Positions 21,195-32,402 of a DNA stretch of 64,000 nt are shown here, piece after piece. Within the stretch, counting starts at the first letter, position 1, and the number at the start of each line of letters is the position of its first letter. This stretch comes from Chinchilla lanigera. Its lineage: Eukaryota; Chordata; Mammalia; Rodentia; Chinchillidae. A program made the position numbers and the translations under genes. The stretch is taken from assembly GCF_000276665.1 (NCBI RefSeq), contig NW_004955433.1, positions 16,553,538-16,617,537 on the forward strand, written 5' to 3'. A model generated the notes under the pieces. That model ran no database searches and was not told the origin of the DNA. It saw only the letters and a program-made list of their open reading frames with translations.

Positions 21195-21425
21195 TGATTG
21201 TCCTTTATTGAGTTTTTATGTTTTAAGTACCTTATGGGAACTTCCTTATCTATAACCTTCACTATAGCTCATTAAAATTAGTATCATTATCCTCATTTTC
21301 CACTTAGAAAACTGTAAGAACATTAGGCCATTTGCCTAGGGTTACTGAAGCTTATGTGGCAGAGTTGGAATTGGGATCAAAGCCTGCCACACATTGTGTC
21401 ATTCTCCTCCCACTCTGCCATGCTG
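21195..21425 (-). mobile_element. MIR SINE
   Basis: Minus-strand MIR. The plus strand reads TCCTTTATTGAGTTTTTATG, ATCATTATCCTCATTTTCCA, AGGCCATTTGCCTAGGGTTA, GTGGCAGAGTTGGAATTGGG and ATCAAAGCCTGCC, following the reverse MIR consensus over its whole length. Confidence 0.8.
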
Positions 21426-23550
21426 CTTCTCCATGAGGTCATGTCTGGGAATGTGCAGCAGAAAAGGCAAAGCACTAGACAGGTGCGCGGTAGTATCACA
21501 GCCATTATAGTGATTAATAGTCATCATGCAATGTAGGACCTGACACCCAGAGGTGATGTTGCCCTTTCCTTGAATGGGAGTTACACTATGCCATTAGACA
21601 GATAATTATAGTGAGATTTTTCAAAGGCAAATTTTTGCCATAGTCTTTATGCATGGCCTTGCTAGCTCTCCAGGAGAAGCAAAAAATAATGCTGATTGAT
21701 TTTCCTTTGCCACTTGCTTCAAGTGGTTTCCATTTTAATGCCCTTTGCAATTGTGCCTTTATTGTCATTCAGAGCTGCTGATATTTTAGCCTCTACACAG
21801 ACAGTTGTGCTCTTCAGTGAGTTCAAAATGTCTACAGAGCATAGAAAAAACACTATCTTTTCTAAAAGCTGCTTGGTGGTTCCCTTCAAAGGCAGAGCTT
21901 TTCCTTCCTTTATATTCCAATAATCTGTCAGTTCCCTCCATCTTTCTCTTTAAAGTCCTTTTAATTGCTGGAGATCCTGTGAGATTTCCATGACCAAACT
22001 CAAATATCACAATAACACAAGATCAGTGGAGTTGAATAATTATATTCTTTATTTTAGCCTCTGGATTTTAAATACTATATGCACAAATCCAGCTTACAAA
22101 GTGCACTGATGCTATTCCATGACAAAGAAAAAATGTACTACAGAAGTTGCTCAAAATGGTTTGTGTAGCACCATGATGTTATCTGAGGTCAGGCAATTTT
22201 CCAACCCTGATTTGCATCCCTCAGGTTTGCACAATATTTCTGGTATTATTGTAATGAGTGCACCATCCTAAGGAGGGGGATATTTATTTATCTGGCTGGT
22301 TGTTTCTCTTGAAGACTCTTTACATTGACTCTGAATACCTTGTTCATTTTTCTTTTTTTTATGGTACTTTTTGCTGTAGTGAAGCCAATAAAGTATACTT
22401 GATTTCATTAAGTATGTTTTGTGGTCTTGGAGTTAGATATCAAAAGAAATGATTAAACCAGGTGTTGATATGGACAGCTCCCTCTTCTTATTCACACTGC
22501 TTACCGTTCTATGTACTTGATTAGTGTTTATTAAACTGAGTTGGTATGCTACATCCCACAATGGCTAAAAAAGGCACTATGTAAAGTTAAAGGTAAATTT
22601 GAGGTTAAAACAAGAAACCTGTTTGGGGTGGTAAACAGGAAGAATGCACATCTCTTATCTCTTCTCTTTTGCCCTCCTTCAAAAAGTAAAACTACTGGTA
22701 AATCAGTTGATTGGGAGACTGGATGTTGAAAATTGTCTGGAATAGAAAGAACAAAGTCTTTCTGCTTTATTAACAACCAGCAGGTGAAGTAAAAAGGCAA
22801 AAAGAAAAGAAAAAAAAAAGAGTCCAAATTAAAGAGCAGGAAAAAGTAAAGGCTCTATTTTTTCCTAAATCAAATCCAGGTGATATTTTTAAATAGAGAT
22901 TTAATTAGCAAGAGATTTCTTTAAGCTCAATCCCTTCGCTTAAGGGGACGTCTGACTTCTTGAGATCCTCTATGCCATTACTGAGAAATACGGGTTCATT
23001 GTTGAGTTTATTATTATATCACTATCAGTTTTATCATCTTCAGTTGTTGGGGGAATTTAAGAGGGATGGTCATTAAACTGATTCATACCAATACATAAAT
23101 TACTAATATCTCTTTACTATTCCAGTGATAGTTTCAGTTTTAAAGATGAATGCCCATTATTAGACAGCAGAGGTGGCAAACCTATGGTGTGCATATTATT
23201 GTGTCTCTCTTTTAAGACAAAATATATTAATGTATGGTCTGTTTTTCCTAAACTAAAACCTCAACATGCAAGTTTAATTGCAGTGCTGCCACTTGGTGAT
23301 GAATAAGTGAGTGGGTTTTGGGTTGCAGTTTGGGCACTGGGTTTGTACAAAGTTTGCCACCGTGGTCATAAAGAACATTCTACGTACCAGTTAATGAGCT
23401 CTGAGAAAAAACTGCATAGAACTGTATCAACCATGGTCATTGCAATCTGGGAATCTGATCAAAAAATGTTTTCCAGTAATCCACAGAATTTGCTATTTAT
23501 GAGATAGTTGGAAACAAAGTATGTAGAACAAATTATTAGTTATATGTAAC
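21426..23550. other. Unique sequence, no gene
   Basis: 2.1 kb without a recognisable repeat or gene. Overlapping frames of 60-92 codons on opposite strands at 21.6-22.0 and 22.5-22.8 kb show no protein features. Confidence 0.45.
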
Positions 23551-23554
23551 TTCC

Positions 23555-23958
23555 TGTCTTAGTCACCTTCTTGTCATGGAGACACGATGTCTGACACCCA
23601 CAACTTAAAGGAGGAGACATTTGTTTTGTTTCATATTTCAGTTCAAAGTCAGTGACACCAGTGCAGGACAATATGGGAGAGGGGCATGAGGAGGAATTTG
23701 CTCACCTCATGGTGACTGGGGAGCAAAGAGTGAATGGAGGAGCAGGAGAGGGAGATGGACCCTTCTAAACCACACCCTTATGACTCACCTTCTCTGACCA
23801 GGCCACCCAGCCTACCAGCACATTTACCTATGAACTCATCAGTGGACTAAGCTACCAAGGGGTATAGTGCCCCTGTGATCCAATCAACTCCCAAAGTCCT
23901 GCTTATGAGCACATGAGGTTTTGAAAGGATAGCTTGATGTAAACCAGAACACTTTAAC
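23555..23958 (-). mobile_element. ERVL-MaLR-type LTR
   Basis: Reverse LTR: GTCTTAGTCACCTTCTTGTC, GATGTCTGACACCCACAACT, TAAAGGAGGAGACATTTGTT, CTCACCTCATGGTGACTGGG, CTATGAACTCATCAGTGGAC, TGTGATCCAATCAACTCCCA and GATGTAAACCAGAACAC. Near full length, about 400 bp. Confidence 0.82.
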
Positions 23959-24990
23959 TTAATTTCCTCTTTCAGTAGAGGCTGTAGGTCATTTAAAAGA
24001 GTAGTAAATGGTGTTAGATGTAAGGAGATATCTGATATGTATGTCAAATAACCTATTCTGGGTTCTCAGGTTAACGTGAATCACAAAGGATGAACATGTG
24101 CAACCAGGGAAACAGAAGTAGGGGGTAGGCAGGAACTATGTTTTAGTTAAGGGCATTGGGTTGGTAAGGATCTCAGCATATAGCACACTTAATAGAAGCC
24201 ATTAAAAATACTAATGAAAGGGCCATTTGTAAACCTAAATGTGAAGTTAAGGAAAACTACTAAGGGATAAAGAATCATCTCCAGGCCAAGGAAAATCTTG
24301 AGGTTGTCACCACCCTTATTATGAAAGGGACAAGAAAAAAGAACAAGTGCTTTAACTAAGCAAGACCTATAGCTGTGACTTTAAACAGGAATACTGTTCT
24401 TATTAGAGAAATGGCCAATCGATGACCTGGAAGGAAGACAACACAAAAGTAAATACTCTCACCTCTTTCTCCATCAACCTGTGATCCTCTAGAGTTCTCC
24501 ATAGGCTGAAGTCACCACAGTCAAAAGGTATGAGAATCTGGTTATTTTGAAGCAATAGAAGAATGAAGAATAAAACTGGAGGGATAAGAACAGAATAACT
24601 ATCACAGACACGGAAATGAAAACATCACTATGCATCTTCAGTTGCTGGAGTGTAAGGTCTGAGTGCCAAGAAAAAAAGGTCATTGTGAGAATATGACTTA
24701 TACTTAAAGTCTTTCCACAATTTCAAATTGCATTTTGAATAAAGCTTGTAGCCAGGTTATAGACCCCTCTCACATTCTTGACAGACAGATGGTTCTAGAG
24801 CCAGATGAAGAGAAAGAAGAGCTTTTCTGGAAGGGAAAAACAATTTGTATTCGAGAAGAAAAATAATGACTCTGTCAACTAAGGCAATGGAAATTAAGAT
24901 GGTAAGGAAGATGAAACTCAGAGAAATGGGTTGGAAGTAATATCATCAAGATCTATTCATTGAAGTGTAGGAAAGTAAGAGAGAAGTCTT
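23959..24990. other. Unique sequence, no gene
   Basis: 1 kb of A-rich unclassified DNA. Some phrases recall old LINE sequence, but no consensus could be followed. Confidence 0.4.
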
Positions 24991-24992
24991 AT

Positions 24993-25460
24993 ATGGATAT
25001 AAAATGTCCCCTGTGGGTTCATATGTTAAAGCCTTGGTCTCCAATGCAGCAGTGTTTGGAGGGGGGCTTTTGGAAGGTATTTGGATGATAGGACTTTAAC
25101 TTCATTAGTCTGTTAATTTATTGACAGATGTATGATTTGATGGCCTGATTGGGAAGTGATGGAAACTTAGGCGATGGAATCTAATTGAAGGGAGTGGCTT
25201 CTTGAGGTGTGCCTTTGAGAACTGTGTCTATACCCCAGCCTTTTCTGTTCTGGATTGTCATCTCTCTCTGCTTCCCACCTTCCTCCCTGTGATGAGCCCC
25301 TCCTCTTTGCTACCTGCTTGCTGCTATGTTGTTTGGTTTTACTACAGGCCCAGAAACAATGGAGCCAAGTGACCATATACTGAAATCTCTGCATCCATGA
25401 ACCAAAATACATCTTTCCTCCTGTAAATTGATTTTCTTAGGTATTTTGTCACAAGGACCA
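24993..25460 (+). mobile_element. MaLR-type LTR, sense
   Basis: Plus-strand LTR with the MaLR forward signature: ATGTCCCCTGTGGGTTCATA, GTTAAAGCCTTGGTCTCCAA, GTGTTTGGAGGGGGGCTTTT, TCATCTCTCTCTGCTTCCCA, TCTCTGCATCCATGAACCAA and ATTTTCTTAGGTATTTTGTC. The ATACATCTTTCCTCC stretch sits where the MaLR polyadenylation signal normally is; it is not an intact AATAAA. Confidence 0.75.
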
Positions 25461-25461
25461 T

Positions 25462-25842
25462 TATAGTTTGTGTCTAGATGTCCCCTCAAAGCCTCATGTG
25501 GTCATAGGGCTTTTTTGGAGGTGGCTGAATCTAGAGTGTGTGATTGATTTGTGGTGCTATTCTGGGATTACAATCACTGCGATTAAGGGTATGAGTGCTA
25601 TACCTGCCCTAGGGCAGTTACCCTGCATATAATATAAAGGACAGAAAGAATCTTGTCTCTCTTGTTGCTTTTCCTGGCTTCAGCTGCCATGAACTGCTGT
25701 CCCTCTGTCATGTGCCACCCTGTCTTGGAACCTGTCGATTATGGGCTGAAATCTTTACAAACTGTGAGCTAAATAAACCTTTCCTCCTTTCATTTTGGGT
25801 GTTGCAATTTTGAGTCTGCAACAAGAAAAGTAACTAAAAGAA
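25462..25842 (+). mobile_element. MaLR-type LTR, sense, abutting the previous one
   Basis: Starts TATAGTTTGTGTCTAGATGT, CCCCTCAAAGCCTCATGTGG and continues GGAGGTGGCTGAATCTAGAG, CTTCAGCTGCCATGAACTGC, ACTGTGAGCTAAATAAACCT (containing AATAAA) and TTCCTCCTTTCATTTTGGGT, ending near GTAACTAAAAGAATGA. The same group as 46.3 kb. It follows directly on another sense LTR of a different subfamily. Confidence 0.82.
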
Positions 25843-25968
25843 TGACAAAAGCAGATTGACATAACAGGTAGCAAGGGAGAGTACCAGATTTCTGGTTATA
25901 GTTATCAGAGAGATAGAACCACAAAAAAGGAAAATATAGGAAAAATAGAATCTACAAATGTCCATTTT

Positions 25969-26004
<36 letters not shown>

Positions 26005-27030
26005 TAACTAATATTCAAATAAATCATGGCATGTTGTTAGAGATTTGATTTGGGGTATAGATTTTAGAAGCTTTGCTTAAGGCTTAAGGCAATGTGTGAT
26101 GTGTGCATTCCAAGGACTGTAATCTGGAGATAGCAGAGTAGAAAAAACTATGAAAATAGAAAGGAAAAATTGTCTCACAATACAAGAAGAATGAGAAGAG
26201 TTGAAAATGGTAAAAAATCTGTTGGATATATCAATTAGAAAGCCATTGGTCACTTTGGACACCATGATTTCATTGGAATGGGAAATACATGATTGCAGAG
26301 CTTTAAGGTATGAAAGAAAGGTTAGGACTTAGAGACAGTAATTACATACAGTTCCATTCAGAAGTTCACATGTGGGAGAAAGGAGAAGCAATATGAGTTT
26401 CTTTTTTCAAGGAAGAATTAGAGTCAAGAAGAGGATGGATAGATGAGAGAGTGAGATCTGCTTACTCACTGATGAAAAGAAACAGTAACAAAAACCACAT
26501 TTGAAGGAAAGAAAATGGTAAATGGATGAAGAATTATGAGTTGACATCAACTAGCCATGGAAGTCAATATTTGCATATCAGATAGAGGAGTTTGTTTTTT
26601 GTAAACTGAATTTTTGAACTGTACTACAGGTCACCCTTGCCTATGAAATTGTTCTTATAGTCTTACTCTAGGAGTATAACCCAAGAATTAACCCAATCAG
26701 AACACATTTAGTTATTGTCACATTGTTATTAATATGATTGCTAGCACGTAGCAAAGATGTGGAAATGAGCTGGCCAGTGGCAAGCAAGCTCTAGGTAACT
26801 GAGGTCCACCATTCCTAAATGTGCTCATCATGCTTTGCCCCAAACTTAGTCTTTATTTCAAAATCAGCTCTAATTTCACTGCTTATATCTGTTTTTGTGT
26901 ATTAGTGTGTTCTCTATGTTTCTTCTAACTAGACTTTCATTTTTTCACAGATTTTCTCCTGAGAGGACAAAGCCATTGTACTTCATTTTAACATGGCCAC
27001 TAAATTTATGAGCAATATGCAATTACTTAG
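25843..27030. other. Unique sequence with an (AT)n microsatellite
   Basis: No gene. 25974-26000 is a pure AT dinucleotide run. 26040-26340 has phrases faintly like an L2 tail but cannot be placed. Confidence 0.45.
25974..26000. repeat. (AT)n microsatellite
   Basis: About 13 AT units in a row. Confidence 0.95.
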
Positions 27031-27034
27031 TGGG

Positions 27035-27275
27035 ATGAAATAACGCTTAAGGGCATGTGTTTCAAAGTTATGCTGCCTGGGTTCAAATCTTATCTTAGCC
27101 ACTTACTGACCCTTTGATGTTAAAAAGTGCTTAAGTGCTTTGCATCTATGTTTTCACCATCTACACAGCTGGGTCATCATGAAATCATCCTAGCCATGAG
27201 AGGATTAAAGAGAATTAAAGCCATGAGAAATTTAAAATATGTGCGGAATGCATTACAATGCCTGACCATAAAGAA
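27035..27275 (+). mobile_element. MIR SINE
   Basis: Plus-strand MIR: TAAGGGCATGTGTTTCAAAG, CTGCCTGGGTTCAAATCTTA, TCTTAGCCACTTACTGACCC, CTACACAGCTGGGTCATCAT, GAGAGGATTAAAGAGAATTA and GGAATGCATTACAATGCCTG. It runs from the 5' part to the 3' tail. Confidence 0.82.
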
Positions 27276-29110
27276 AGAAAAATACAATATCATAGTAGTT
27301 GTAATGTTACTAGATCAAGCAGTAATTCAAGTAATAATTTGCTCAGGCACGTAATCTACTTTCATTAAATACTATACTCACTGCATTCCTTTCAAACAGA
27401 GTGGATACCCATCCAGCCATAGTAATAAGATGAGGTAAAAACAGAATCGACCTAGGTCAACAAAGATGACCTTTAATGTTATCATTATTAAAACAGTCTT
27501 TTCCTGCAATGAAGAAATAATATTTACCAGCCCCTGTACCCTTCTTCACCCAGAAGAGGGGGAAAGTGTTGACCTGGGTGAGTGGTCCAAGGTCATCATA
27601 GAATACATCCCTCTCTAAATGTGAAGCTCTGTGTTCACAGAAGGGTGAGTATTGCTGACCTGATATGATTCATATTCATGCTAGATAAATACTAAGTGCT
27701 TGGGCAAATGAAATGTAGTTATTCTCTTTGTACCCTTTCAAATAGAAATGTCTGCATTGATCTTCAAATTCTAGGTTCACACCTTCATAAGGCCTTATCA
27801 TTCATATCACTGAAGACAGAATATAAACAGCAATAAGCATTAAATGATTTGAATGTGTGAAAAATTAATCTCTATATCTCTTCATGAGGCAGGATATCTT
27901 TGGTAGCTTATCTGCTCTGCCCAAAGATGAGTTTTTACTGATACTGCATTAACCCATATATTCCGAGTAGATGGTAGTGCTTCTGTTAGAGAAACTGTCA
28001 ACTAAACATGTGAAAGATGACAGCAAGCTTTCCCGCTTAGTAATGGAGTTTGAATATTATGTTTCCTGTTTTGCCTGAAAATGATAAACTGTACTTTATA
28101 TCTGATTTTTCTAAGGATCTATGAATTTTGGATAGGCCAAAAGTGATTTAGGTGTTCTTATTTAAAGTACTTGATCAAATGGAGTAAGTACAGGAAATTG
28201 CCATAAAATAGCTAGAAAAATTAGGAACAGAGGCTCTAGAGGATTTCATTCAGGACAAATCATAATTTCCTTAGAGGAGAAAAAATGCAATATTTTAGAA
28301 AATATTCCTCAGGACACCAATTGTTCTAAAGAATAGACATGACCAAATAAGTGGTCAGTGACCAAAAAAGTGGAGAACACATGGTGCGGCATATATTTTT
28401 CTTAAATGTACACACAGCCCCAAAGGAAGGGCTATGTTTACTACTGCTCTTCTTAATCATTACCCAAAAACACTTATCTAAGATCTTTTACAGAAACGCT
28501 GATTGATATCCCATGGATCAGTCTAGAGCTTTGTTGAACACATATTGGTGATTGCTTAGACTAAAAAAGCCTTAGGTTTGTAGTGAGAAGAAAGTAGGAA
28601 GCTACTGACCTCAATTATCACAGCCTTCTTCAATAGTGTTCTTAGAAAGCTTTCAATGACAAAGTTTTCTCACATTGATTTGCACTGGGCCCAGTACTAA
28701 ATATGGGTCCTCCATTGGTCAGGACTCTGAAAAAGAAGATTAAGATGGAGCAAATATCCTCTGTGAACTATAAATCAGTAAAGTCTGGGTGGAGAACTAG
28801 TGTACTCTAATTTATTGTTATAGTTACTGCTTTAAATTTTGTAACACTTTGATTTTTAAATAAAGTATAAACTCTAAGCATATTTATACATTTTTGCATA
28901 TTTAAAATGTTATGGTCTTATGTTTAATTTTAACATTTTCAGAAATCAGAGATAACTTCTTGACTGAGTGAGAGGTAAAATTACAGCAAAATTGATTAGC
29001 GATTAGCTCTTTCTTACTGTAAGCTGCAGGAAGAACAGGGTGTACAGTCACTGGGATGATGGAGCACCTATGGTAAAATGGCAGGTCTATGCTTCAGGTG
29101 GCAGAGATTA
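27276..29110. other. Unique sequence, no gene
   Basis: 1.8 kb without a recognisable gene or repeat. Confidence 0.45.
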
Positions 29111-29117
29111 GAGAAAG

Positions 29118-29320
29118 GAGTAGAAAGGGTTTGGAATCAGACTCATCCTACCCTGACTGAAATGATAATCCCCCGTGCATGCTACTGCATTGCTCTGAAT
29201 ATCATTTTCTCCATCTGTGAAGCAAGGACATTATTGCCTGTCTTAGAATACTTTGGGAAGAGTAGAGTTAGAGAATATAGGTTAGGTGCTTGGCATGTAT
29301 AGGTACATATCAAATACTGG
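29118..29320 (+). mobile_element. MIR SINE
   Basis: Plus-strand MIR: GGGTTTGGAATCAGACTCAT, TATCATTTTCTCCATCTGTG, AAGCAAGGACATTATTGCCT and AGGTTAGGTGCTTGGCATGT. Moderately diverged. Confidence 0.72.
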
Positions 29321-29351
29321 CTATGTTTTGCTTTATTTTTTTCTTCTAAAA

Positions 29352-29569
29352 CAGTGACCCTCAACCGGGGGGCAGTTTTGTACCCCATGAAGATAGTTGG
29401 TGTGATCTGGAGACATCTTTGGTTGTAACACTAGGGAGAAGTGGTATTCATGTCTGGTGCATAGAGGTCAGGGATACCGGTAACCATCCTACATTGCAGA
29501 GGCTAGTGCCCACAATAAATAATCAAATAATCCAAAATGTTAGCAGTGCCAAGATTGAGAAATCTTGCT
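29352..29569 (+). mobile_element. MER5A-like hAT-Charlie MITE
   Basis: Follows the MER5A/B consensus: CAGTGACCCTCAACCGGGGG, GATCTGGAGACATCTTTGGT, TGTCTGGTGCATAGAGGTCA, CATCCTACATTGCAGAGGCT, CACAATAAATAATCAAATAA and GCCAAGATTGAGAAATCTTG. The 125-codon frame at 29419-29796 runs through it and is not a gene. Confidence 0.88.
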
Positions 29570-30890
29570 CCATACCACAGGGCTCTAAGCACTGTCTTGC
29601 CTCCCCTATGGCTGTATTTAGTTATTTTGACACAGATCAGAGAAAATATAGGCATACTCTAAGGGGAAAAATTAACATGATGGAGACTAGAAGTGTTCAA
29701 AAAGATTCAAGTTTAAGCTCTGAATACTGTATTCACTTTAATCATAGGAAATCAGTAGTAATGAATGCACCCTGTTTACTTACAAACCAAAGTTAGTGAC
29801 AGAAAACTCCAAGAAAAGAACAAAGAGACTAGAAAATAGTCTGTAGGTCCAAAAAAAGTAAAAATGTTGAATTATCTTTTTCCCTTTTTGATTATTAAAC
29901 AGATCTATTTTCCATGGAAGTGGGAAATCCAACAGTTAATTTCAAGAAAAAGATCTAAAATATTAAACATCTAAGCTCTGCTTTGGTTCCTCAAGAAAAT
30001 CTGGGATTCTGAAATGAATTCATGTTGTGGTGCTTTGGGGACATTTTAGCTTCTATATGCTCATAACAATAGACAGTTTGAGATGCTGTGTGCCCTACCA
30101 GAGAGCCACGATCAAGGACTAAGAAAAGTGGTCTGTGTGTGCACATCCGTATGTTTGACTTCTCCTGTGCACGCACACAAATTTTTGCTTGGAAATGGTA
30201 TATATGCCATTATTTAAGATCTCTGCAGCTAACTTCAATAATTTGGAACCATGAGGAAAGATGGGGATTCATTTTTTCTAATTATGATCAGTTACAAGCA
30301 AAAGTAGAGAGGCTACCAGTAGGCTATATTCTGTTTCCTTATAACACAATGCAGCAAATCAGCAAGATTGAATATTGCTTTCTTCTTAGAGTTTAGAACT
30401 TCACAAAGAGTTGGAAAGAAACTGAAGTAAGAATCAAGGTGGAAGAACAGAGACTAAAATATTTAATAAGTAAGCATTACTCATGGGGAAGTATTTCTTT
30501 TGAAAGTTGATAGATATATAGAGATGCTCTTAGGTGACTGACACATGACATAGAAAATAAATGTAGGTGTTTTCAAGCAGAATAACAAGATAGTGGGATC
30601 TAGCAAGCCCTTTTTTTCACTCAGTTCCTGATATATTAATGCACATAGAATCATGCTCCGTTAGGGTTCTCCAAACCTGGAGCACAGGTAACCTCAAAAT
30701 GAGTATCACTAGCTTTTTCCACCCAAAGCAAGAAATTTGTGTGCTTCTTATTTGGATTTCAATATTTTTCAAACTAGGTTCTGTCTTGATCTTTCATTTG
30801 CTTATTAGAGCTGATACTCTAGTGAGTGGATATATATCACACGAGCCCTTGATGTGACAACATCTCAGGCTACTGTAATATTAGTTCTTC
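29570..30890. other. Unique sequence, no gene
   Basis: No gene recognised. The 102-codon frame at 30088-30396 has no domain and no supporting context. Confidence 0.45.
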
Positions 30891-30892
30891 TG

Positions 30893-31043
30893 TACTACAG
30901 TTGGGAAAAGTTGGAAAAATCACTTACTCTTCCAATGCTTCATTTTATTAATCTGTGAAATGGATTGTTATTTGTAGCGGTGGCAATCCCTTGGAAGGGT
31001 TTTTGGATATTACATGTGGAGGCCTGAGAACAGTATCTAGTAT
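30893..31043 (+). mobile_element. MIR SINE
   Basis: Plus-strand MIR: AAAAATCACTTACTCTTCCA, GCTTCATTTTATTAATCTGT, GAAATGGATTGTTATTTGTA and AGAACAGTATCTAGTATG. It is cut at its 3' side by the mariner-derived element. Confidence 0.72.
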
Positions 31044-31168
31044 GTATGAAGGGTGAACAAAATATGCCATGAATGTTTAAATTAAAAACATTATCACAGT
31101 AAATGGCACGTTGTCGTTCACCTCTCTCAGTATACTCTCCTTCATTTCAAACATAGTTATCCCATTGT

Positions 31169-31269
31169 TGTTACTTTTTTTTTGGTACTGAGAATCGAAC
31201 TCATAACCTCAAGCTTGCCAGGCAGGTGCTTAAGCTGCTGAGCTATATCCCTGGCCCCGCTGTTACTTT
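31169..31269 (-). mobile_element. ID-type SINE with target duplication
   Basis: Minus-strand ID, body about 31178-31260: poly-T, GGTACTGAGAATCGAACTCA, AAGCTTGCCAGGCAGGTGCT, GCTGAGCTATATCCCTGGCC. Direct repeats TGTTACTTT at 31169-31177 and 31261-31269. It is inserted in the left arm of the mariner-derived element. Confidence 0.94.
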
Positions 31270-31572
31270 CTGAAGCCATTCTTTAAGTCTTCTTTTTTTG
31301 GTGAGTGTCTTTATGAGGTGTGATCAAAAACACTTAGAATGCTGCTGCCGAGTGCCATTCAGTACTACAAAGTGTCTTCCTCCACTTTACTTTGGACCTA
31401 GGACTGTGCTACTTCTGGCTCTTCCTCAAAATCAAAATGACCATGAAACATAAATGTTTAGAATCAGTTCAGGACACGAAAGAACTATGATAGCACAAGT
31501 AAAGACACTCATGAAAGAGGACTTTCATAATTGCTTCAGAAAGTGACCAGAAGTGTGCTTGAAGTGAGGGCA

Positions 31573-31675
31573 AGTATCTTTTTTTTTGGTACTGGAAAGT
31601 GAACTCATGACCTCATGCTTGCCAGGCAGGCGCTGCACCACTGGGCTATATCCCCAGCCCACTGGGGAGTATCTT
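31573..31675 (-). mobile_element. ID-type SINE with target duplication
   Basis: Minus-strand ID, body about 31581-31667: poly-T, GGTACTGGAAAGTGAACTCA, ATGCTTGCCAGGCAGGCGCT, CCACTGGGCTATATCCCCAG. Direct repeats AGTATCTT at 31573-31580 and 31668-31675. It is inserted in the right arm of the same element. Confidence 0.94.
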
Positions 31676-31854
31676 AGGAGAGTTAATGACAATATTTCTT
31701 TTACTGTGATACACTTTTAAATGTAAACATTTACCATATTTTTGATTATATCTTGTATGACTGACTTCACAACATATTTGCCATTGTTATTGTTAATACT
31801 TTTAGTATTATTAAAATGTATAATTTCTAATTATCTCTCTCTACAGGATAGACA

Positions 31855-31995
31855 GTGTCATCCAAACGTTCGCCAAACATTTATTGTTATACTATGACAT
31901 CCCACGAAATTTCCGAGGCACTGAAATTAGAGAGATGATAGAATAGTCTCTGTTGTCAAGGAGCTTGGAGCTAGGGAAAGAGGCTGGGACCATAG
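31855..31995 (-). mobile_element. L2 3' end
   Basis: Reverse L2 terminus: CGTTCGCCAAACATTTATTG, CCGAGGCACTGAAATTAG, ATAGTCTCTGTTGTCAAGGA and GCTTGGAGCTAGGGAAAGAG. Diverged but in the expected order. Confidence 0.62.
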
Positions 31996-32227
31996 CATTA
32001 TCACGCTCATACCATGTGGCTATCTCAGTACTGAAGAAGGATTCTTGTGGGGGCCCACCTGAACCAGGCCATGCCTCTCAGCTAGAAATCAGCCAGAAGT
32101 GGGCTAGGTAGGATGGAGGGGATAGCATGAAGAAAAGCCTAGAAGACATCTATAGGAGTCCTAAACTGCCATCTCTTGATGTATTTCAGCCTCAATTAAT
32201 TATGAATGAGCATAGCAAACACACTTT

Positions 32228-32402
32228 TCTTGACTTGAAATGAATGACATCACTCTCAATTTTTATAATCCCATAAATTGTTAGTATCCTAGTCTTACAG
32301 ATGTGGAAATGAGACACAGAAAACATAAACTTAATGCCTAAGGGCTCAGAGCCATTGGATGTCAGTCAGTAGTGGCAGTCACCTACCCAGTCTAACTCCG
32401 GT
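32228..32402 (-). mobile_element. MIR SINE
   Basis: Reverse MIR: AATCCCATAAATTGTTAGTA, TCTTACAGATGTGGAAATGA, GACACAGAAAACATAAACTT and CTACCCAGTCTAACTCCGG. Confidence 0.72.

Larger units (their letters stand above)
31044..31759 (+). mobile_element. Palindromic mariner-derived element, copy C, with two ID insertions
   Basis: The left arm starts GTATGAAGGGTGAACAAAAT and carries transposase C-terminal sequence on the minus strand (TLTKKEDLKNGFRK, from about 31310 down). The middle, 31325-31500, carries it on the plus strand: YFWLFLKIKMTMKHKCLESV then QDTKEL, the block after the last mariner catalytic Asp, here Tyr in place of Asp. The right arm continues LMKEDFHNCFRK and ends with the inverted terminal repeat ATTTACCATATTTTTGATTA...TTGTATGA. 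Without its two ID SINEs it is about 530 bp, the same as copy A, but with the unpaired middle in the opposite orientation, so A and C are one element seen from opposite strands. Confidence 0.82.

Noticed and set aside
29419..29796. 125-codon plus-strand frame
   Set aside because: It starts inside the MER5A-like element and runs into unrelated sequence; no protein features.
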